A stretch of DNA of 64,000 bases, taken from CAVQAH01 sp963784195 (lineage in GTDB: Bacteria; Acidobacteriota; Vicinamibacteria; Vicinamibacterales; 2-12-FULL-66-21). The position numbers and the translations under genes were made by a program. Shown piece by piece: positions 38,080 through 46,613 of this stretch. Under the pieces are notes generated by a model. The model was not told the DNA's origin and made no database searches. It was given only the letters and a program-made list of their open reading frames with translations. The stretch is taken from NCBI GenBank assembly GCA_963784195.1, contig CAWARA010000032.1, forward strand, positions 124,001 through 188,000, given 5' to 3'. The stretch's first letter is position 1. Each line of letters begins with the position of its first letter.

Positions 38080-38505
38080 TTACCCTGCCGGTTTGGCTCG
38101 CAGCACTCCAACTTGGACCAGCAGGCCTGTGAAGTCAAGCACGCGGCGCTCGTGAACGATGTGGCCGTCCTGCAACCGGTAGATGAACGCGCCGGCGACC
38201 TCGATGCGCCGGCCGGTCGGCGCGACGCCAAAGAATTCACCGGCATGGCTTCCGGTGATCCGGCAGAGCAGCGCGGCACGATCGCCGTCGACGAGCAGAT
38301 CCTCGGTGTTCAACATGAGGTCGGGAAACGCCGTGAACCAGACCCGGTAGATGCGCTCGATTTCCGCGCGGCCTTCCAGCACGCCTCCGGTCGGGCTGAC
38401 CACCACGCCGTCAGGCGAATGATCGCTGGCAAGGGCGACGGGATCGCGCGCGCGCCAGGCGTTCTCGCGTCGCGTGAAGATGGCGAAGATGTCGTCGCGC
38501 GTCAT
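38080..38505 (-). CDS. SnoaL-like ester cyclase / NTF2-fold protein
   Basis: 141 residues from ATG at 38505, with GGGAG about 8 bases upstream; a GTG at 38529 is an alternative. The NTF2-like fold is indicated by ENAWRARDPVALASDHSPDG, VLEGRAEIERIYRVWFTAFP and HAGEFFGVAPTGRRIEVAG, the pattern of the SnoaL polyketide cyclase family. Small-molecule binding is likely; the reaction is unknown. Probably cotranscribed with the radical SAM enzyme 4 bases downstream. Confidence 0.85.
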   Translation of the reverse strand: MTRDDIFAIFTRRENAWRARDPVALASDHSPDGVVVSPTGGVLEGRAEIERIYRVWFTAFPDLMLNTEDLLVDGDRAALLCRITGSHAGEFFGVAPTGRRIEVAGAFIYRLQDGHIVHERRVLDFTGLLVQVGVLRAKPAG

Positions 38506-38569
38506 CGACACGACTCCCGGCAGGGCCACATATGGGGTAACTATAGGCTTGTACCTGCCATGAAGGAAA

Positions 38570-38614
38570 TGGGCAATGGGCGATGGGCGATGGGCGATGG
38601 GCGATGGGTAATGG
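38570..38614. repeat. Tandem heptanucleotide array, unit GGGCGAT
   Basis: Six units of the type GGGCGAT (first GGGCAAT, last GGGTAAT). Same unit as the array at 594-621, here as a single arm without a visible inverted partner. It lies between the MASE1 kinase stop (38628) and the SnoaL-like gene, both on the minus strand. Confidence 0.85.
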
Positions 38615-38627
38615 TAGAGCGGGAGCG

Positions 38628-40775
38628 TCAGGTTGTCGTAACTGCAGCAGCGGGCAGGGAGACGACGAACGACGAACCCTTCCCTTCACCGAGGCTTTCC
38701 GCGCGCACGCTTCCGCCGTGCGCCTCCACCAGGTAGCGAACGATCGCCAGGCCGAGGCCCAGTCCGCCGTGTGCGCGCGTGTACGTTGTATCGGCCTGCC
38801 AGAACGGCTCGAAAACGATCTTCAAGTGCGAGGGGTCGATCCCCAGACCGGTGTCGGTGACGCGCAGCTCGACGCGAGGCGGCGCGGCCACGAGGCCGAC
38901 CTCGACGTGGCCACCTTCGGGCGTGAACTTCACGGCGTTGGCGAGGAGGTTCCACACGATCTGCTGAAGCCGCTCGGGGTCCGCGATCACCTCGACCTGC
39001 TCGCTGTACAACCGCGACGCGACGCGAACGTTGCGCGAATGTGCCGCTGGCTCGACGGCGTCGACGGCGGCCCTGACCACCGGCACGATGTCTGTCGGCT
39101 GCAGGTCGAGCCTGACGCCGCCGGCGATGAAACGGGAGACGTCGAGCAGATCGTCGATCAGCCGCGCCTGCGCCAGCGCGTTGCGTTCGATCACCTGTAC
39201 TGCCTTCGTCCGTCCGGTCTCGTCCAGCGAGTTCGTCGTGAGCATACGGGTCCACCCGAGGACCGCGTTGAGCGGCGTTCTCAGCTCGTGCGAGATGATG
39301 GCGAGGAATTGATCCTTCAGTCGGTTGGCCTCCTCGGCTTGCCGCCGTGCCGCCTGCTCCGCCAGCAGCTCACGGTGATGCTCCTCGGCAACCTTGCGCT
39401 CGGTGATGTCCTGCCCGGTGCCCAGCATCCGGACTGGCTTGCCAGACGAATCGCTCAGCACGCGGCCGCGCGCAGCCAACGTGCGAACCGTGCCGTCCGA
39501 CCTGACGATGCGGTGCTCCATCTGGTACGGCTCGCCGGTCTCGACCGCATGTGTGACGACCGCTACCAGATCTGCGCGATCGTCGGGGTGCAGACGGTCG
39601 AGAAATGCCTGATAGGTCACGCCGAAGGTCCGGCGATCGAGCCCGTAGATGCGATAGAGCTCCTCGGACCACCAGATCGCATTCGACGCGATGTCCCATT
39701 CCCAGCTGCCGACATGGGCTACAGCTTGCGCATCGAGCAGGCGCGCCTCGCTGGCGCGCAACTCGGATTCGACGTGCTCGCGCGCTTCGATCTGCGCGCG
39801 TAGATCGTCGTTGGCGGTGCGCAGCTCGTCCGTCCGGCTGGCGATCCGGCTCTCCAATTGATCGTTGAGACGCCGCCGTTCGTCGACGAGCGCAGCAAGC
39901 ATAGCGGAGGTAACGGCGGCGACGCCGGCGAAGGTCTGAACGAGCAGCAGCGCGGCGTTGGGGTCTTCGCGACCGAACGGACCGAACCCCTGCACCGTGC
40001 CCCAGACCGCGATCGCGGACAGACCCAGCACACAGACAGCCGTTTCTCGCGGACCAAAGCGGAACGCCGGCCAGAGCAGCAGCGGAATCGTCAGGTATTC
40101 GAGCGCGTAGTTCGAGGCGCTGATCGAGAAGCCGCCACCAAAGATCGCGGTGCTGAGCGCCCAGAGTGCGGCGCCGAGCATGAGGAGCTCCAGGCCGCGG
40201 ACCGGCACATTTCGCTGACGCGCGGCAACGAGAAGAATCAGGGCGGGCGCGACCACGACCGCGCCGCCGGCATCGCCCAGCCACCACGTCAGCCAGACAC
40301 GCGGCCATTCCGTCCATGTCGTGAGTCCGGCGCCCAGCAACGACGCCGCGCCGATCGTGGCCGCCGCGACCGGTGCGACAAGCCCGCCGAGCACAGCGAA
40401 CCTCACGACGTCCGGCGCGCGCTCGAACGCGCGTGTTCCGTTGGCGAACCGGTTGATCAGATGCGCGCCAACGAGCGCTTCAATCGTGTTGCCGAAGGCA
40501 ATCCCCAACGACGCGAGGAATGACCCCGACGTGGTCAGGTTGACGAGAAGGGCGCCGAGCGCGATGCCCGGCCAGATCCACGGACCGACGATCAACACGG
40601 CGGCCAGCGCAATCCCGGTCGGTGGCCACACCGCACTCGTGCTGGCGTTGAGGAAGGCGAGGCTGAGCCCGAGCCGCCCGGCGACGAAGTACGCGAGCAC
40701 GAGCGCAGCGATGCACGCGAGCCTGGCAGAGATCGACACCGGCGCCCGATCCGACGGCCCAGTCGTGCTCGTCAT
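38628..40775 (-). CDS. MASE1-domain sensor histidine kinase (PAS, HisKA, HATPase)
   Basis: 715 residues. The first roughly 300 form a MASE1 integral-membrane sensor with about eight segments (ISARLACIAALVLAYFVAG, VWPPTGIALAAVL and so on). A coiled-coil linker (about 300-345) and a PAS domain (about 345-460, with RIYGLDRRTFGVTYQAFLD) follow. The kinase core has His496 in IISHELRTPLN, the N box QIVWNLLANAVKF, and G boxes DTGLGI and GGLGLGLAI. No receiver domain, so it needs a partner regulator that is not adjacent. The HisKA region is close to that of the hybrid kinase at 0.9-4.1 kb, suggesting an in-genome family. Confidence 0.94.
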   Translation of the reverse strand: MTSTTGPSDRAPVSISARLACIAALVLAYFVAGRLGLSLAFLNASTSAVWPPTGIALAAVLIVGPWIWPGIALGALLVNLTTSGSFLASLGIAFGNTIEALVGAHLINRFANGTRAFERAPDVVRFAVLGGLVAPVAAATIGAASLLGAGLTTWTEWPRVWLTWWLGDAGGAVVVAPALILLVAARQRNVPVRGLELLMLGAALWALSTAIFGGGFSISASNYALEYLTIPLLLWPAFRFGPRETAVCVLGLSAIAVWGTVQGFGPFGREDPNAALLLVQTFAGVAAVTSAMLAALVDERRRLNDQLESRIASRTDELRTANDDLRAQIEAREHVESELRASEARLLDAQAVAHVGSWEWDIASNAIWWSEELYRIYGLDRRTFGVTYQAFLDRLHPDDRADLVAVVTHAVETGEPYQMEHRIVRSDGTVRTLAARGRVLSDSSGKPVRMLGTGQDITERKVAEEHHRELLAEQAARRQAEEANRLKDQFLAIISHELRTPLNAVLGWTRMLTTNSLDETGRTKAVQVIERNALAQARLIDDLLDVSRFIAGGVRLDLQPTDIVPVVRAAVDAVEPAAHSRNVRVASRLYSEQVEVIADPERLQQIVWNLLANAVKFTPEGGHVEVGLVAAPPRVELRVTDTGLGIDPSHLKIVFEPFWQADTTYTRAHGGLGLGLAIVRYLVEAHGGSVRAESLGEGKGSSFVVSLPAAAVTTT

Positions 40776-40811
40776 CTAGAGGCTTGGCCGACTCGATTCT
40801 GAGTTCTTGAG

Positions 40812-43800
40812 TCAACGTTTCTGGTCAAGGCCGTCGCGCGTCAGCGCGGCGTTATCAAACAATGCGGTCTGCAGCTCCCCCAACACCTCGTCGAGCGTCG
40901 ACGCCAGCAGCTCCGCATCCGGCACGTCGAACGGCATCGGCGGCCGAATCTTCAGCACGTTGTGGAACGGACCATCCGTCCCGATGAGAATACGGCGATC
41001 GCGCATGCGGTTGACGACGTACTCGGCCTCCACGCGCGCCGGCGTCAGCGACACCGGATCCGACACGAGCTCCACGCCAAGGAAGAGCCCGCTTCCCCGG
41101 ACGTCAGCCGCCAGATCGTGCCGGGCTGCGACCGATCTCAGCAACGACGCGAGGTGATCGCCCACTCGCTGCGCGTGCTGTTGGAGGCCGCCCTGCTGCA
41201 CGGCGTCGAGCACGGCGATCCCGGCGGCGCACGAGACGGTGTTGCCTCCAAACGTGCTGAAGAACTCCATCCCGTTGTCGAACGACTTCGCAATCGCCGC
41301 CGTCGTCACGACGGCGCCGAGAGGATGGCCGTTGCCAATCGGTTTGCCGAGCACCACGATGTCGGGAACGACGTCGTGTGCCTCGAAGGCGTAGAACGAA
41401 TCGCCCATGCGGCCGTACGCCGTCTGGACTTCGTCGGCAACGCAGACTCCGCCGGCGGCGCGCACCCCCGCATAGACCTCCGGGAAGTATCCGGGCGGGA
41501 TCATGATCTGGCCGCCGACGCTGGGACAGGTTTCCGCGATGAATGCCGCCGGCGGCGTGCCGGCGCGCTGAAGCGCGTGCAGGATTTGCGCAACGTGGCT
41601 CGCGTACCGCCCGGCAGCGTGGGCGTCGTTGCGCTTGTAGGGTCCACGGAACACGTCGGGCAGCGGCGCAATGTGAACCCAGGCTGGGCGGCCCGAACCA
41701 CCCGGTCCGTTGAACTTGTACGGACTGATGTCGATGAGGGTCGTCGTGTTTCCATGATAGGCCGCATCGAGAACGATCACGTCCTTGCGGCGGGTGTGCG
41801 CGCGAGCAAGCCGCAGCGCCAGTTCGTTCGCTTCGCTGCCGGAGTTCACGAAATAGCACACGCGCAGCGGCTCGGGTAACGTCGCGGTCAGACGATCGGC
41901 GAGCTCGTGCAGCGAATCGTGAAGATACCGCGTGTTGGTGTTGAGCACGCGCATCTGCGCGTCGACTGCCCGTGCGACGGCCGGATGGCTGTGCCCGACG
42001 TGCGGCACGTTGTTATACGCGTCGAGGAAACGCTGGCCGGTCTCGTCGAACAGGTACTGCATCCATCCGCGCAGGATCTTTATCGGCTCGCGATAGCCGA
42101 CGCGCAGGTTGCGCCCGAAGCGCTCGCGGCGTCGGGCCAGCGTCTCGCGAGCGCTCGCTGCCCGGCGATGGAACAGCGATTCCGGCAACCTGAGAATCAG
42201 GTTCGGGTCAGGACAGAAGACCTGGCGGATGTCGATCTCGCTGGGCCGGCCGACGCCCTGAAAATGACAACCCAATCCCAGCAGATCGGTGATCACCTGG
42301 AAATGCAGGTGCGGCACCCATCCGCCGTTGACGTCGCGGGAGCCGATGGCCGCGAACGCTTCGCCCGCGGCGAGGGACCGTCCCTGGTACAGCCCGTCCA
42401 GCGATTCGCGAGAGAGGTGACCGTAAAGCGTGAAGAATTCGTCACCCTCTGGCGTCAGGTGTTTGAGAATGATCACCGGACCGTAGTCGAGCGGTTCCCG
42501 GTTGTCCGCCCAGGCGTGAACGACGCCCGCCAGAGGTGCACGCACAGCCGATCCGGCGGGCCCGAACACATCGAGCCCGAGATGAATCGTCCGCCGCTCG
42601 TCACCGACCAATGGACCCTCGAACGCAGCCGACGAGTAGAGAGCCCGAGCCTCGAGGTAGCCGCCGATCGCAAACGTCGCTCCGGCTTCACTGATGTAAT
42701 GCGCCATCTTCGCGGAGGCCACGTCCAGGTTCCGGCTGCTCGTGTCGAGCGACACGAGTGGACTCCCGACGCTGAGATCCAGTGAGCGCAGACGCGTCGC
42801 ATTGAGCGGAAGATCGCCGACCAGCCTCACGTCCGCGCCGGCACTCGAGCGCAGCCACGACACGACGCGCTGCGAGTGGGGCGAGGGCGGCAGGCCGCAG
42901 GCATTTCGAAACGTCGCTTCCGCAAATCGAACGGGGATGCGGCTCAAACCCGGAAGCGTCCGGCGGATAGGCGCCTGGCTGATGGCGAGATACTCGTCGT
43001 CCGGCCGCTCCCGCTGCTGGTGGGCCGCTACGCATGCGCTCAGGCAGAGCCGCAATTTGACGAGGTCGAAAACCGCGGCGCACTCCTCTGCGTCGAGCGG
43101 ATGTGATTGATGGTATCCACGGAGCAGATGGCTCGCGATGCTGAGCGGCCCAGGCTGATCGAGTACGGCATAGGCAATGGCCACGGCGGGATCGGCGACC
43201 GTCCAGCTGTGTACCATGTCGCCGAAGTCGATCAAGCCGCGAATCTCCTGATTGCGCGTATACAGATCGATCCCGCCACCGGCGAGAACGTTGTGATCGT
43301 TCGCGTCGTTGTGAATGACGGAACGGCGAAGTCCGGACATCCTCGCGGCCTGACGCTGCTCGATGCCGTCCATCTCGGATGCGAGGAATCGTCGCCAGTC
43401 CTCGTCGTCGACCAGCGGCAGCCATTCGCGAGCGGTGTGAAACGCACGAGCCAGATCCCAATGGAACTCGCGGTGAACGGCAGCGTGCTCGAACGAAGCC
43501 AACGCCGCGTCCACCCGTCCGAGCATTCGGCCGAATGATTCCAGAAGCCGCGGCGAAACGGGCCGCACTTGGGCGAGCGGGACCCCCTCGATCCATTTCA
43601 CGGTGCGAACGAGAAGGCCCGGTGGAACTTCGGCAATCTCGAGTCCGTCGAGCGTTGACATGACTTCCGGACAGGCGCTGACGGACCGTGCGACGTGCGA
43701 GAGGGCTGCGTTCTGGGCTTCGAGGAATGCGCGCGACTCGGTGCCGTTCGCAATCTTCAACACATAGCGGCCGGTGTCGCAGTGCAGGAGAAAATTCTGG

Positions 43801-43928
43801 TCTCGCTCGCTGGGAAGCGGATGAGCGGTGCCCGTCAGTCCATAGACATCCTTGGCCAGACGGACGGCATCGTCCAGATCGAGCCGCGGAGCATGCTTCA
43901 GCAGCGACATTCGCGAATTATCACCCAT
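40812..43928 (-). CDS. Fusion of APH-type kinase, M23-like domain and class III aminotransferase
   Basis: 1038 residues with three domains. (1) Residues about 1-335, aminoglycoside/hydroxylysine-kinase-like: HNDANDHNVLAGG (catalytic Asp) and IDFGDMVHSW (metal Asp). (2) About 440-545, LytM/M23-like: TIHLGLDVFGPAG and VPHLHFQV, with HxxxD and HxH ligands. (3) About 590-1038, class III PLP aminotransferase: YFVNSGSEANELALRLARA, DAAYHGNTT and VVLGKPIGNGHPLG, with the PLP Lys near 861. Class III relatives with a kinase partner act on phosphoethanolamine or phosphohydroxylysine. A kinase-then-lyase route is inferred; the M23 role is unknown, though the domain occurs in similar bacterial fusions. 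Starts at 43928 or 43910. Confidence 0.9.
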   Translation of the reverse strand: MGDNSRMSLLKHAPRLDLDDAVRLAKDVYGLTGTAHPLPSERDQNFLLHCDTGRYVLKIANGTESRAFLEAQNAALSHVARSVSACPEVMSTLDGLEIAEVPPGLLVRTVKWIEGVPLAQVRPVSPRLLESFGRMLGRVDAALASFEHAAVHREFHWDLARAFHTAREWLPLVDDEDWRRFLASEMDGIEQRQAARMSGLRRSVIHNDANDHNVLAGGGIDLYTRNQEIRGLIDFGDMVHSWTVADPAVAIAYAVLDQPGPLSIASHLLRGYHQSHPLDAEECAAVFDLVKLRLCLSACVAAHQQRERPDDEYLAISQAPIRRTLPGLSRIPVRFAEATFRNACGLPPSPHSQRVVSWLRSSAGADVRLVGDLPLNATRLRSLDLSVGSPLVSLDTSSRNLDVASAKMAHYISEAGATFAIGGYLEARALYSSAAFEGPLVGDERRTIHLGLDVFGPAGSAVRAPLAGVVHAWADNREPLDYGPVIILKHLTPEGDEFFTLYGHLSRESLDGLYQGRSLAAGEAFAAIGSRDVNGGWVPHLHFQVITDLLGLGCHFQGVGRPSEIDIRQVFCPDPNLILRLPESLFHRRAASARETLARRRERFGRNLRVGYREPIKILRGWMQYLFDETGQRFLDAYNNVPHVGHSHPAVARAVDAQMRVLNTNTRYLHDSLHELADRLTATLPEPLRVCYFVNSGSEANELALRLARAHTRRKDVIVLDAAYHGNTTTLIDISPYKFNGPGGSGRPAWVHIAPLPDVFRGPYKRNDAHAAGRYASHVAQILHALQRAGTPPAAFIAETCPSVGGQIMIPPGYFPEVYAGVRAAGGVCVADEVQTAYGRMGDSFYAFEAHDVVPDIVVLGKPIGNGHPLGAVVTTAAIAKSFDNGMEFFSTFGGNTVSCAAGIAVLDAVQQGGLQQHAQRVGDHLASLLRSVAARHDLAADVRGSGLFLGVELVSDPVSLTPARVEAEYVVNRMRDRRILIGTDGPFHNVLKIRPPMPFDVPDAELLASTLDEVLGELQTALFDNAALTRDGLDQKR

Positions 43929-43966
43929 TGTCCGATGGTGGGACGACCGGTTCCATCACCGGACAA
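43928..43966. promoter_or_regulatory. Inverted repeat at a divergent start
   Basis: TTGTCCGATGGTGG (43928-43941) and CCATCACCGGACAA (43953-43966) are complementary at 12 of 14 positions with an 11-base spacer. It overlaps the first start codon of the aminotransferase fusion and lies in the 117-base gap before the divergent ADOP gene. Could be an operator or a leader hairpin. Confidence 0.45.
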
Positions 43967-44045
43967 GCCTCGCAGGCTAGCGGAGTATATGTATCTGCAG
44001 GTGATGAGGATAGAAAACCCCTGGTTCCGGCACGCTTGATGCTCG

Positions 44046-46481
44046 GTGACAGACGCCATGCTCCAGGATCTGCGATTCGCCATGCGTTCCCTCATTCGGG
44101 CGAGGGGGTTTTCGATCGCCGCGGTGCTGACCCTTGCGGTGGGGATCGGCGCCAACACAATCGTCTACGGGGTCGTGAACGGGCTGGTCCTGCGACCGCT
44201 TCCGTTCGGCGATCGGGGCGATCGGCTCGTGACGCTGCACTCGACGCATCCGACGCAGGCACAGGACTGGGACGATTCCGACGTCTCGTATCCCGACCTC
44301 CTCGACATTCGAGCAGGGGCTCGAAGCCTCGAAGCGGTCGAGGGCCTCATCAATCGCAACCTGTCGCTCTCCGCCGAGGACGCAACGGAGCGCGTGGTCG
44401 GCGCCTCGGTCACGCCAGGGTTGTTCACGTTGCTCGGAGTCCGCCCACAGATGGGCCGCGACTTCGTCGAGGGTGATGGCGCCGAACCCGGCCGCGAGAG
44501 CGTCGCGCTGATCAGTCACGATCTCTGGCAGCGGCTCTACGCGGGCGATCCGGACATCGTCGGACGCGCGGTCCCAATCAATGCGCGCCCGGTGACGATC
44601 ATCGGGGTGATGCCCTCACGATTCTCGTTCCCCGAGACCCACGACGTCTGGCTTCCTTTTCGAGCGTCCTTGACCGAAGGCAGAGACCGGCGCTCGATGC
44701 TCGTCGTCGGCCTGCTGCGGCCTGAGGCCGGAGTGGCCGACGCCCGGGCCGAGCTTGCGGCACTGGCCGCCACGCTGTCAGTCAGGTTCCCCGATACGAA
44801 TCGCAACTGGGGTATCCATGTGCTACCCCTTCGCGATCTGTTCGTCCAGGAAGGAACACGGCAGGCCGTCACCGCCATGCTGACGGCGGTTGCACTCGTG
44901 CTGCTCGTCGCGTGCGCCAATGTTGCAAGCCTGCTGATCACGCGAGCGGTCGGCCGCCGGCAGGAGCTCATGCTGCGAACGGCTCTCGGCGCGAGCCGGG
45001 CGCGTGTCACGATGATGTTACTGGCCGAAAGCGTGCTCCTTGCGATGGCGGGCGGCCTGCTCGGCCTCATGCTTGCCAGCTGGGGACTCGACGCGCTCGT
45101 CGCGTCCATGCCGGAGCCTCCCGTGTACTGGGCGAGGTACGACATCGACGGGCGAGTTCTGTTCTTTGCACTCCTCGTGTCGCTGTTTACCGCCGTCGCA
45201 TGTGGACTCGTGCCTGCACTCCGCGCATCGCGAGCCGATGTCTCCTCGCGCCTCGGTCACGGAGGCCGCACGTCAGGCGCCGCGCCCGATCAGCGCCGAT
45301 TGCAGGGGCTGCTGGTCGTCGGTCAGGTGGCACTCAGTTTCGCGTTGCTGGTCGGCGCAGCCCTTTTGTCAAAGAGCGCGATGGCGCTGCAGACTGCCGA
45401 CACAGGTTTCGATGCCACGCGGGTACTGAGCCTTCGAACTTACATCGCAGGTGATCAATACGACGACCCGGCGGCGCGCGCCCGGGCAGTGGCAGCGATC
45501 GTCACGAACCTGTCGAAACTGCCCGGCGTCGTCTCCGCCGCCGCGACGGGCGCAATCCCCGGTGATGACGGCGGCGACGGTATTCGCGTGCTTCCCGACC
45601 GAGGGGTCGGGGCCCCGGGTGAAGAGCTCGGAGCGCAACTGGTGCCGATCACACCGGCCCTTTTTGAAACGCTCGGCTTGGAACCCATCGAGGGCCGGAG
45701 CTTCACGGCAACCGAAGCCGAACAACCTCTGGCTGACGTCATCGTTGTCAACAAGCGGCTCGCCGACGTCTTGTGGCCCGGCGAGAGCGCAATGGGCCGC
45801 CGGTTGCAGGTCATCGCAACGGATCGCACGAACGGCTACCGTGTGATCGGTGTCGTTCCCGACGTGGTCTACGAGGAGTTGGGAGAAGAAACGTCGCAAT
45901 CGCGCCTCATTGTCTACGCTCCCTACGCGCGGGTCGGATGGCGAACGATGGCGATGCTGGTTCGCACGCAGATGGATCCAGCAGCGATCACAGCGGATGC
46001 GCGAGGCGCCGTGCGACGCGTCGATCCATCCTTCGCAGCGTTCGACGTCCTGACGATGACGGATCGGCGGATGGTCACGAACTGGGGCGAGCGCTTTCTC
46101 GGCCGAACATTTGCGGCGTTCGCAGTTGCCGCGGTTCTGCTCGCGTGTCTCGGCATCTACGGTCTCACCGCCTATTCCGCCGCACAGCGGACGCGGGAGA
46201 TCGGCGTTCGCCTGGCCATCGGCGCACAGCCGTCCGACATCGTCCGGTTGCTTCTTGCACGCGGTCTCAGACTGGCTGCGATTGGAGCCCTCGTCGGCCT
46301 TCCGCTCGCCGTTGTCGCGGCACGCATGATCGAAGGACTGCTCTTTCGAGTATCGCCGTGGGAGGTGCCGGTCTGGACCGTCCTTCCACTCTTACTCGTC
46401 GCGAGCGTGCTGCTGGCCAGCTTCCTGCCTGCCCGCCGCGCGAGCTTCACGGATCCGTCGATTGCGTTGAGAGTCGAATAA
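44046..46481 (+). CDS. ADOP-type ABC permease
   Basis: 811 residues from GTG at 44046; ATG at 44058 (MLQDLRFAMRSL) is the more typical ADOP start. It has two MacB_PCD/FtsX units: the first membrane helix and AVGIGANT, a periplasmic core (44.2-44.8 kb), a three-helix FtsX block with AVGRRQELMLRTALGASR, then a second core and a final FtsX block with AAQRTREIGVRLAIGAQ, ending DPSIALRVE. These proteins couple periplasmic events to cytoplasmic ATP hydrolysis in MacB-like transporters; substrates are mostly unknown. No ATPase adjacent. Convergent with the next ADOP gene. Confidence 0.94.
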   Translation: MTDAMLQDLRFAMRSLIRARGFSIAAVLTLAVGIGANTIVYGVVNGLVLRPLPFGDRGDRLVTLHSTHPTQAQDWDDSDVSYPDLLDIRAGARSLEAVEGLINRNLSLSAEDATERVVGASVTPGLFTLLGVRPQMGRDFVEGDGAEPGRESVALISHDLWQRLYAGDPDIVGRAVPINARPVTIIGVMPSRFSFPETHDVWLPFRASLTEGRDRRSMLVVGLLRPEAGVADARAELAALAATLSVRFPDTNRNWGIHVLPLRDLFVQEGTRQAVTAMLTAVALVLLVACANVASLLITRAVGRRQELMLRTALGASRARVTMMLLAESVLLAMAGGLLGLMLASWGLDALVASMPEPPVYWARYDIDGRVLFFALLVSLFTAVACGLVPALRASRADVSSRLGHGGRTSGAAPDQRRLQGLLVVGQVALSFALLVGAALLSKSAMALQTADTGFDATRVLSLRTYIAGDQYDDPAARARAVAAIVTNLSKLPGVVSAAATGAIPGDDGGDGIRVLPDRGVGAPGEELGAQLVPITPALFETLGLEPIEGRSFTATEAEQPLADVIVVNKRLADVLWPGESAMGRRLQVIATDRTNGYRVIGVVPDVVYEELGEETSQSRLIVYAPYARVGWRTMAMLVRTQMDPAAITADARGAVRRVDPSFAAFDVLTMTDRRMVTNWGERFLGRTFAAFAVAAVLLACLGIYGLTAYSAAQRTREIGVRLAIGAQPSDIVRLLLARGLRLAAIGALVGLPLAVVAARMIEGLLFRVSPWEVPVWTVLPLLLVASVLLASFLPARRASFTDPSIALRVE

Positions 46482-46487
46482 TCGATT

Positions 46488-46607
46488 CCGTGGTCCGTGG
46501 TCCGTGGTTCGTAGCTCGTAGCTCGTCGCTCGAAGAGCCAAAATCATCAGCCGTAGTGTCCGGCTTCAGCCGGACACGAACCACGAACCACGAACTACGA
46601 ACCACGG
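46488..46607. repeat. Heptad-array hairpin between convergent ADOP genes
   Basis: Left arm 46488-46518 and right arm 46577-46607 are complementary at about 26 of 31 positions and consist of units of the CGTGGTT / CGTAGCT type (right arm ACGAACC). Inside sits a perfect 10-bp hairpin, GTGTCCGGCT / AGCCGGACAC (46556-46577), abutting the right arm. The gap separates two converging permease genes, where such a structure could stop transcription from both sides. Confidence 0.85.
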
Positions 46608-46613
46608 ATCCCT

